A program made the translations under genes and the position numbers. DNA of 5,736 nt. Origin: Ruminococcus sp. UBA5129. GTDB lineage: Bacteria; Bacillota; Clostridia; Oscillospirales; Ruminococcaceae. Under the pieces are notes generated by a model that searched no databases, was not told the DNA's origin, and saw nothing but the letters and a program-made list of their open reading frames with translations. Shown piece after piece: positions 1 through 4,976 of the stretch (its first letter is position 1; each line of letters starts with the position of its first letter). The stretch spans positions 1 through 5,736 of the forward strand of contig DHYN01000108.1 of the NCBI GenBank assembly GCA_002414125.1, read 5' to 3'.

Positions 1-1642
1 CCTTGCACATTATCATTGCAAGTCTGTCAAGACCGATACCCATACCACCGTGAGGCGGTGCAGCGTAACGGTACGCATCAACAAGGAAGCCAAATTTAGC
101 CTTGATCTCCTCTTCGGTCATGCCAAGAGCTTCAAACATCCTCTGCTGGAGCTCAAAATCGGTTATACGCATCGAACCGCTCGAAAGCTCGGTACCGTTA
201 AGAACGAGATCCCAAGCCTTTGCACGAACATTTACAGGGTCGGTATCTAGATACTCGATACACTCCTCCATCGGCATTGTGAACGGATGATGAGCTGCCA
301 CCCAGGCTCCGTTTTCGTCATCATACTCGAAGAACGGCATTTCGGTGATCCAAAGGAAGTTATAGGTATCCTCAGGGATAACGCCAAGGCGCTTTCCTGC
401 AATAAGACGGATAGCCCCGAGCGTGGAAAGGACTGTCTTTGTCTTGTCTGCACAGATGAGAACGAGGTCGCCCGGCTGAGCATCTACAGCATTGCATATC
501 CTTTCGAGGTCGCCGTCGGCAAGGAATTTCTTGAACGAGCAATTCGGCTCATCTGCCCAACGGATATACGCGAGACCCTTTGCACCGATTCCCTTTGCAT
601 GTTCAATGAGCTTGTCGATCTCCTTGCGCGTATACGTTTCAGCTCCGTTTTTTACGTTGACAGCGCGTACCGACCCTCCCTCTTCAACTGCATTCCTGAA
701 TACAACGAAGTCGATCCCACTGACTGTCTCGGTGATGTCCTGTATCTCAAAACCGAATCGTGTATCGGGCTTATCCGAACCGTATCTGTTCATCGCATCG
801 GCAAATGTTAGTCTCGGGAGCGGAGTGGGTATATCCACATCCATTACCTCCTTGAAAACACGCTGTACGAAGCCCTCAACGCAAGTCTGGATGTCGTCAG
901 CATCGACGAACGACATCTCAAGGTCGATCTGTGTAAACTCGGGCTGTCTGTCGGCACGAAGATCCTCATCACGAAAGCAGCGTGCAAGCTGAATATATCT
1001 GTCGTAGCCTGCGATCATGAGAAGCTGCTTGTAGATCTGAGGCGACTGCGGAAGTGCATAGAATTTGCCATTGTGGACTCTTGACGGAATGAGGTAGTCT
1101 CTTGCGCCCTCGGGAGTCGATTTCATCATCATGGGAGTTTCTATTTCGAGGAAGCCGTTCTCGTAAAAGTACTCACGCGTGACCCTTGCGATCTCGTGGC
1201 GCATCATAATATTCCTCTGGAGCGGTGCACGTCTCAGATCGAGATAACGGTGCTTAAGACGAAGCTCCTCATTTACCTTGGTCTCGTTTGTGATCTCAAA
1301 AGGAGGTGTTTCTGCCTTTGCAAGTATTCTGAGGTCATCAACGACTATCTCAACGTGACCAGTTTTGAGCTTATCATTTTTGCTCTCACGTTCGCGGACC
1401 ATGCCCTTTGCCATAAGGACAAATTCGCTTCTGCACGAAGCCGCTTTCTCAAATACAGAGCGCTCGGTAGCCTCATCGAATGTAAGCTGGACAACGCCTG
1501 TCCTGTCGCGGAGAACGATGAAAATGAGGCTTCCCTTGTCGCGTATCTTATCGACAAAGCCGCCTACAACGACCTCCCTGCCTGCTTCTGTCACCTCGCC
1601 GCAGTAGTGCGTGCGCTTTAGTCCTTTCATATTATCAGCCAT
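1..1642 (-). CDS. aspS: Aspartyl-tRNA synthetase, bacterial type (3' end cut by window edge)
   Basis: Class II synthetase that charges tRNA with aspartate in the cytoplasm. The 547 visible residues start at the ATG at 1642. Seen in order: the N-terminal OB-fold anticodon-binding domain (about residues 10-105, with GSLIFIVLRDRTG at 37-49); motif 1 with RYLDLRR (132-138) and FLEIETP (164-170); the aspartate-site run TPEGARDYL (176-184); QSPQIYKQLLM (199-209); motif 2 with RCFRDEDLRADRQPEFTQID (221-240); the bacteria-specific GAD insertion (about 285-425); AHHPFT (450-455); and motif 3 with GIGLDRL (535-541). Bacterial AspRS is usually about 590 residues, so roughly 45-50 C-terminal residues lie beyond the left edge. 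The first ATG is chosen because a strong AAGGAGGAGG site lies six bases upstream; a second ATG four codons later lacks this spacing. The start is one base past the hisS stop, so the two genes are co-transcribed and probably translationally coupled. Identity is very secure. Confidence 0.97.
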   Translation of the reverse strand, partial: MADNMKGLKRTHYCGEVTEAGREVVVGGFVDKIRDKGSLIFIVLRDRTGVVQLTFDEATERSVFEKAASCRSEFVLMAKGMVRERESKNDKLKTGHVEIVVDDLRILAKAETPPFEITNETKVNEELRLKHRYLDLRRAPLQRNIMMRHEIARVTREYFYENGFLEIETPMMMKSTPEGARDYLIPSRVHNGKFYALPQSPQIYKQLLMIAGYDRYIQLARCFRDEDLRADRQPEFTQIDLEMSFVDADDIQTCVEGFVQRVFKEVMDVDIPTPLPRLTFADAMNRYGSDKPDTRFGFEIQDITETVSGIDFVVFRNAVEEGGSVRAVNVKNGAETYTRKEIDKLIEHAKGIGAKGLAYIRWADEPNCSFKKFLADGDLERICNAVDAQPGDLVLICADKTKTVLSTLGAIRLIAGKRLGVIPEDTYNFLWITEMPFFEYDDENGAWVAAHHPFTMPMEECIEYLDTDPVNVRAKAWDLVLNGTELSSGSMRITDFELQQRMFEALGMTEEEIKAKFGFLVDAYRYAAPPHGGMGIGLDRLAMIMCK

Positions 1643-1643
1643 A

Positions 1644-3026
1644 TTATTCCTCCTCCTTACAGCATCCGCATGAACATCCGTGCTCGTGTGCCTGAGCTGC
1701 GGCAGCCTCCTCAAAGAGCTTAACGGTCGCCGAATCATCAAGCGAATCAAGCATCCTGTCTATATAAAGCGAATCAAAATTAGCAGTAAACTTATCATCG
1801 AGCCTTACGGGAGTCTCCTTGCCCGATTCCATTTCCTTAAGCTTAGCGCTTCCCTCGGCGATCTCGTTGTCACCGAGAACAACGGTAAATGCCGCACCGA
1901 TCTTGTTTGCGTACTTCATCTGAGCCTTAAGTCCGCGTCCAACAACATCATATTCCGCACGGTAGCCGTAATCACGAAGCTCCTTTGCAAGCGACATAGC
2001 CTTCTCAAGCGCATCATCACCCATCGTAGCGAAATAGATGTCACATTTTTTGGGGGTCAGGTAGTCGCACTCCTGCTTGTCCATTACGATAAGGAGACGC
2101 TCGATGCCCATACCGAAGCCGAGAGCAGGAGTATGCTGACCGCCGAGCTCCTCGATGAGACCGTCATAACGTCCGCCGCCGCATACCGTGCCCTGAGCGC
2201 CGATCTCGGTCGTAACGAACTCGAACACCGTCTTTGTATAATAGTCAAGACCGCGGACAATCTTGGGATTTATCTTGAATTCAATACCGAGCTTTGTGAG
2301 ATACTTTTGGAGCTTCTCGAAATGATCTCTGCACTCATCACAGAGGTAATCAAGAATAACGGGAGCGTCCTTAGCGATCTCCGAGCAGATCGGACTTTTG
2401 CAGTCAAGGATACGCATCGGATTCTTTTCAAGACGTCCGAGGCATGTATCGCAAAGCTCGTCCTTGCGCGCATCGAAGAATGCTCTGAGCGCTTCATGAT
2501 ACTTCGCACGACATGTCGGGCATCCGATCGAGTTTATATAGAGCTCGATGTTTTTAAGTCCGAGACGATCGAGTATCGTCTTAGCGAGCGAGATGACCTC
2601 GGCATCTGCGCACGGCGACTGACTTCCTGCCATTTCCACACCGAACTGGTGGAACTCGCGGAGCCGTCCTGCCTGCGGACGCTCGTGACGGAAGCATGAG
2701 GTAATATAGAATACCCTCTGCGGCAGAGCTTCGTTAAGCAGTCCGTTCTGTAGCATCGCGCGGATAGTACCCGCAGTACCCTCAGGACGGAGTGTGAACT
2801 TAGTTTCCTTAGCCATAACCGTATACATTTCTTTCTGCACAACATCGGTGGTTTCGCCGACAGAACGCAGGAAAAGGTCAGTATTTTCAAAGGTAGGCAC
2901 TCTGATCTCGCCGAAGCCAAAGCTCTCTGCGGTCTCTCTTGCTATTTTTTCAACGGTATACCACTTGTGGATATCCTTCGGAAGCACATCCTCGGTGCCG
3001 TTGGGTCTCTTGATATTACTTGCCAT
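1644..3026 (-). CDS. hisS: Histidyl-tRNA synthetase with a His/Cys-rich C-terminal tail
   Basis: Class II synthetase that charges tRNA-His. It has 460 residues from the ATG at 3026. Seen: the N-terminal signature KRPNGTEDVLP (6-16); motif 1 (about 40-65); TLRPEGTAGTIRA (78-90); motif 2 with FRHERPQAGRLREFHQFGVE (112-131); a clostridial-type Cys-bearing insertion with pairs at 169/172, 192/195, 209/214 and 229/232; the histidine motifs RGLDYYTKTVFEF (258-270) and CGGGRYDG (282-289); motif 3 with LGFGMGIERL (302-311); and the C-terminal anticodon-binding domain (about 325-412). HisRS is usually near 420-430 residues. This one has roughly 35 extra C-terminal residues: an acidic/alanine-rich helix-like stretch, then HEHGCSCGCCKEEE. 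An in-frame ATG at 3056 would add ten residues, but 3026 is preferred because it has a GAAAGG site ten bases upstream and yields the conserved N-terminus. It lies downstream of a hairpin after mgsA; no T-box is visible. The main function is certain; the role of the tail is unknown. Confidence 0.97.
   Translation of the reverse strand: MASNIKRPNGTEDVLPKDIHKWYTVEKIARETAESFGFGEIRVPTFENTDLFLRSVGETTDVVQKEMYTVMAKETKFTLRPEGTAGTIRAMLQNGLLNEALPQRVFYITSCFRHERPQAGRLREFHQFGVEMAGSQSPCADAEVISLAKTILDRLGLKNIELYINSIGCPTCRAKYHEALRAFFDARKDELCDTCLGRLEKNPMRILDCKSPICSEIAKDAPVILDYLCDECRDHFEKLQKYLTKLGIEFKINPKIVRGLDYYTKTVFEFVTTEIGAQGTVCGGGRYDGLIEELGGQHTPALGFGMGIERLLIVMDKQECDYLTPKKCDIYFATMGDDALEKAMSLAKELRDYGYRAEYDVVGRGLKAQMKYANKIGAAFTVVLGDNEIAEGSAKLKEMESGKETPVRLDDKFTANFDSLYIDRMLDSLDDSATVKLFEEAAAAQAHEHGCSCGCCKEEE
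1649..1658 (-). promoter_or_regulatory. aspS ribosome binding site embedded in the hisS C-terminal codons
   Basis: The minus strand reads AAGGAGGAGG here, ending six bases before the aspS ATG. It also encodes Lys-Glu-Glu of the HisRS terminus, directly before the hisS TAA at 1644-1646. The site fixes the aspS start and implies that ribosomes finishing hisS are well placed to re-initiate on aspS. Confidence 0.85.
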
Positions 3027-3059
3027 ATTTTCCAAGCCTTTCAAATAAATTAACATGAA

Positions 3060-3085
3060 AATTGTCCCTAATTACAGGGACAATT
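3060..3085 (-). terminator. Hairpin between the mgsA-like gene and hisS; weak or partial terminator
   Basis: A perfect 10-bp inverted repeat, AATTGTCCCT / AGGGACAATT, encloses a six-base loop. It starts five bases after the stop of the mgsA-like gene. On the minus strand the distal arm runs into only four T residues before a C, so it is a poor intrinsic terminator. Partial termination, attenuation or an mRNA processing/stability role are all possible. No promoter for hisS is obvious between the hairpin and the hisS start. Confidence 0.5.
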
Positions 3086-3090
3086 CGTCA

Positions 3091-3492
3091 TCAGATTGAT
3101 GGTGTTCCGACTTCACGCCAGTCGAGATCGCCTCTTTCGAGTGCGAGGATGAGCGCTTCAGCCGTTGCGATGTTTGTTGCAACGGGTACGTTATGAACAT
3201 CACATACTCTAAGCAGGTTCATATCGTGTGCATCGGTGCTCTTGGGATTGATCGGATCTCTGAAGAAGAGCAGAACGTCCACCTCATTGCATGAAAGGAG
3301 TGAGATTATCTGCTCTGCACCGCCCTGTCCGCTAAGGTATCTCTTGATCGGCAGACCCGTTGCTTCGCTTACCTGCTTACCTGTAGTATTTGTTGCAATT
3401 AGATTATGCTTTGACAGAATTCCGCAGTATGCACTGCAGAACTGAACCATAAGTTCTTTTTTGGCATCATGTGCTATTATTGCGATCGTCAT
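3091..3492 (-). CDS. mgsA: Methylglyoxal synthase family protein with altered catalytic positions
   Basis: True methylglyoxal synthase converts dihydroxyacetone phosphate to methylglyoxal plus phosphate in the cytosol. This protein has 133 residues (B. subtilis about 137, E. coli 152) and clearly belongs to the family. It shows IAHDAKKELM (6-15), ATNTTGK (33-39), EATGL (43-47), FFRDP (76-80) and NVPVATNIATAEALI (101-115). Residues equivalent to E. coli His19, Asp20, Lys23, Thr45, Thr47, Thr48, Ser65 and Gly66 are kept as His8, Asp9, Lys12, Thr34, Thr36, Thr37, Ser54 and Gly55. The usual GPxGGDQQ loop reads GQGGAEQ, one residue shorter, so catalytic Asp71 falls on Ala59 with Glu60 beside it. 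The PHDPD segment reads STDAH, replacing His98 by Thr86 and Asp101 by His89. The start at 3492 has AAAGGA eight bases upstream. It follows the minD-like gene by 62 bases, presumably in the same transcript. Family is secure; synthase activity is doubtful. Confidence 0.85.
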   Translation of the reverse strand: MTIAIIAHDAKKELMVQFCSAYCGILSKHNLIATNTTGKQVSEATGLPIKRYLSGQGGAEQIISLLSCNEVDVLLFFRDPINPKSTDAHDMNLLRVCDVHNVPVATNIATAEALILALERGDLDWREVGTPSI

Positions 3493-3533
3493 GCTTTAAT
3501 TCCTTTCCACCGCTTAGCGATTAATTATTTTAC

Positions 3534-3553
3534 GGTAATCGAATTACCAAAAT
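3534..3553 (-). other. Small AT-rich hairpin just after the minD-like stop codon
   Basis: GGTAAT and ATTACC form a 6-bp stem with a three-base loop at 3534-3548. Outside it, ATTTT (3527-3531) and AAAAT (3549-3553) can extend the stem past a two-base bulge. It lies in the 62-base gap before the mgsA-like gene and has no convincing T-tract distinct from the stem. I read it as intercistronic structure rather than a terminator. Confidence 0.3.
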
Positions 3554-3554
3554 T

Positions 3555-4292
3555 TTACGAGATCTTAACGCTCAGCGGAACAAGTTCACCGCCGAGTCTC
3601 TTTGAGATCGAGTCGAAAGCTCTGAGTGCGAGCGAATCTGTCGGGATAGGCTCGCCCGTACCTGTTGAAAGCGAGAGCTTGAAGTCATCCGGAATAACGC
3701 CGATGAGCTGTACTCCGACATCATCTATGATCTGGTCGAGGTGGGAAATGAGCTTACTGCCGACAACCTTTTTGCTTACCTTATTGATGATGAGACGCTG
3801 ACTCTTATTTCCTCTGTTGTAGAACTCATCCGACATAAGAGTAGCATCGCGGATACATACGGGATCGGGAGTAGTTATAACGAGAATGAGGTTAGCCTGT
3901 TCAACGATCTCGAATACTCTTGAATTGATTCCTGCACCGGTGTCGATGATGATATACTCAAAGTACTTCTTTACCGACTGACAGATCTCCACGATCTGCT
4001 CGGCATTTACTGTCGTAAGAGTTTTTGGTGCACAGAGAATGCTCAGGTTGGAAGCCATCGGAACCTGACACGCCGCATCGAGAACCTTTTTCTTGCCGTT
4101 CAGAACATCGGTAAGGTCGGTTTTGATCTGTCCCTCCATACCGAACATGATATCGAGACATCTGAGACCGAAATCGAGCTCAATGATAAGTGTTCTGTGT
4201 CCCTGCTTAGCGAGTGTATAGCCAAGACCTGCACAAATTGTTGATTTACCTGTGCCGCCCTTACCGGACGTTACTGCGATTACTTTAGCCAT
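3555..4292 (-). CDS. minD: MinD/ParA-type P-loop ATPase lacking the membrane-targeting tail
   Basis: Deviant-Walker ATPase of the MinD/FlhG branch; such proteins dimerise on ATP and position division sites, flagella or other cargo. It has 245 residues from the ATG at 4292. Seen: deviant Walker A GKGGTGKST at 10-18 with signature Lys11 and Lys16; switch I ELDFGLRCLD (38-47) with Asp40; Walker B with IIIDTGAGI (114-122) and Asp117; ITTPDPVCIRDA (139-150); the NK pair at 170-171; and GVIPDD (198-203). The DTGAG form of the Walker B region resembles FlhG-type proteins as much as MinD (DSPAG). The protein stops soon after RLGGELVPL, where MinD proteins normally continue about 15 residues into an amphipathic helix; the other two reading frames do not supply one. 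No minC or minE lies alongside. The start at 4292 is preferred over an in-frame ATG at 4349: AAAGG lies seven bases upstream, and the longer form would place hydrophilic, leader-derived residues before the conserved N-terminus. First gene after the promoter at 4371-4398. The exact role is uncertain. Confidence 0.8.
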   Translation of the reverse strand: MAKVIAVTSGKGGTGKSTICAGLGYTLAKQGHRTLIIELDFGLRCLDIMFGMEGQIKTDLTDVLNGKKKVLDAACQVPMASNLSILCAPKTLTTVNAEQIVEICQSVKKYFEYIIIDTGAGINSRVFEIVEQANLILVITTPDPVCIRDATLMSDEFYNRGNKSQRLIINKVSKKVVGSKLISHLDQIIDDVGVQLIGVIPDDFKLSLSTGTGEPIPTDSLALRAFDSISKRLGGELVPLSVKIS

Positions 4293-4298
4293 TGTATA

Positions 4299-4363
4299 TC
4301 CTTTCCGAGTCCCGGTGCTGATGTGCCGTTTGGCACTGCGGGAATTCAATGCTATAATTCTTC
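4299..4363 (-). promoter_or_regulatory. Structured 5' leader of the minD-like gene
   Basis: The expected transcript has a leader of about 70 bases. It contains a stem of GTGCC/GGCAC (4332-4336 with 4323-4327, four-base loop) nested in an outer stem TCCCG/CGGGA (4339-4343 with 4310-4314). Alternative pairings exist: GCAC at 4315-4318 can compete for the inner stem, and CCG/CGG at 4313-4315 and 4305-4307 can form a small hairpin abutting the GGAAAGGAT ribosome binding site. Pairings were read by eye. No known riboswitch class was recognised. Confidence 0.35.
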
Positions 4364-4370
4364 ATTACAT

Positions 4371-4398
4371 ATTATACCATAAAAATCAGATTTGTCAA
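4371..4398 (-). promoter_or_regulatory. Sigma-A promoter for the minD-like / mgsA-like / hisS / aspS group
   Basis: On the minus strand TTGACA (4398-4393) and TATAAT (4376-4371) are both perfect consensus, with a 16-base spacer and an extended -10 TGG just before TATAAT. Predicted transcription start is near 4362-4365, about 70 bases before the ATG at 4292. The flanking DNA is AT-rich. This is the strongest promoter seen in the window and the natural source of the downstream transcript. Confidence 0.88.
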
Positions 4399-4443
4399 AG
4401 CACTTTTTGATAAAAAAATCATAATTGTGCAATATAGTGCTTT
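4397..4443 (-). terminator. Candidate weak terminator / inverted repeat after the kinase gene
   Basis: AAAGCACT and AGTGCTTT form an 8-bp inverted repeat (4436-4443 with 4397-4404) around a 31-base AT-rich interval. That interval includes a small imperfect hairpin (ATATTG/CAATTAT, 4421-4435) followed closely by a run of seven T residues on the minus strand (4412-4418). Together these could end the radical SAM-kinase transcript. The repeat's distal arm touches the -35 box of the next promoter, so an operator role is an alternative. Neither reading is strong. Confidence 0.3.
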
Positions 4444-4454
4444 TCATCATCCTT

Positions 4455-4976
4455 TTATTGTGCACTTTTTACACCAAATTTATTAATTTCGGCTGTTAAC
4501 TTGTCAATTGTTTTTTCAATTCCGCAGCCGTTTTCATCAATAACAATATCCGCGTACTTTTCATAAAGCTCGGAACGCTCATCGAACAGCTCACGGAGCG
4601 TCTGACCGTCGCGTATAACGACACCTCTGTGTCTTATGTCGCTTAATCTGCTGCTGAGCGTTTCGTAGTCGAGACGAAGGTAAACTATCACGGAATCCTC
4701 CGCAAAATGAGCCATTGCCTCCTCGCCGTAAACTGCGCTTCCGCCCGTAGCAATAACTGTTTTTTCAACAGAAATGCTGCTGTTAACGCGGTTTTCCACC
4801 TCGATAAAGCCGTCGATGCCTTTCTCGGCAATGATCTCGCAGAGGAGCTTCCCCTCCTCCTGTTGGATCACGATATCCGAATCAAGGAATTTGTATCCGA
4901 GTATCTTCGCCAAAATTACGCCGACCGTACTCTTTCCCACACCCGGCATTCCGATGAGAACTATATTACTCTTCAT
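4455..4976 (-). CDS. Shikimate kinase family P-loop kinase, divergent substrate site
   Basis: Family members phosphorylate the 3-hydroxyl of shikimate with ATP (aromatic amino acid pathway, cytosolic). It has 173 residues, normal for the family. Seen: Walker A GMPGVGKST (9-17), LDSD (31-34, Asp34 matching the shikimate-contacting Asp), VIATGGSAV (74-82), a lid region around RHRGVVI (115-121) and DERSELYEKYAD (132-143) with Arg134 at the second substrate arginine position. The canonical GFR motif is GFI here, so Arg58, which binds the shikimate carboxylate, is Ile58. The third glycine of GGG is Ser80 and the usual RPLL lid reads RGVV. A related group with these changes is, from memory, commonly annotated as shikimate kinase in Clostridia. 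The start at 4976 has GGAGG six bases upstream; an in-frame ATG at 5024 lies deep inside the upstream gene and is rejected. The gene overlaps the radical SAM gene by 11 bases. Family is secure; the shikimate substrate is uncertain, so no symbol is given. Confidence 0.75.
   Translation of the reverse strand: MKSNIVLIGMPGVGKSTVGVILAKILGYKFLDSDIVIQQEEGKLLCEIIAEKGIDGFIEVENRVNSSISVEKTVIATGGSAVYGEEAMAHFAEDSVIVYLRLDYETLSSRLSDIRHRGVVIRDGQTLRELFDERSELYEKYADIVIDENGCGIEKTIDKLTAEINKFGVKSAQ

Noticed and set aside
287..811. A 174-codon open frame on the plus strand opposite aspS
   Set aside because: Also in register with the aspS codons and explained the same way; the protein is low-complexity with no family resemblance, and AspRS motifs cover the opposite strand.
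1680..2699. A 339-codon open frame on the plus strand opposite hisS
   Set aside because: It is in codon register with hisS, so it stays open simply because hisS rarely uses TTA, CTA or TCA codons. It has no ribosome binding site or recognisable domain, and the opposite strand is unambiguous HisRS.
3027..3056. Longer HisRS start at 3056 (ten extra residues)
   Set aside because: The extra residues are encoded by AT-rich spacer directly after the hairpin. The ATG at 3026 has a properly spaced GAAAGG and gives the conserved family N-terminus.
4293..4349. Longer start for the MinD-like protein at 4349
   Set aside because: It would consist of the structured leader read as protein, placing about 19 non-conserved residues before the beta strand of the Walker A motif; the ATG at 4292 has its own ribosome binding site.
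4293..4454. Small unannotated gene in the spacer between the kinase and minD-like genes
   Set aside because: Only short AT-rich frames without ribosome binding sites are seen; promoter, leader and inverted repeat account for the stretch.
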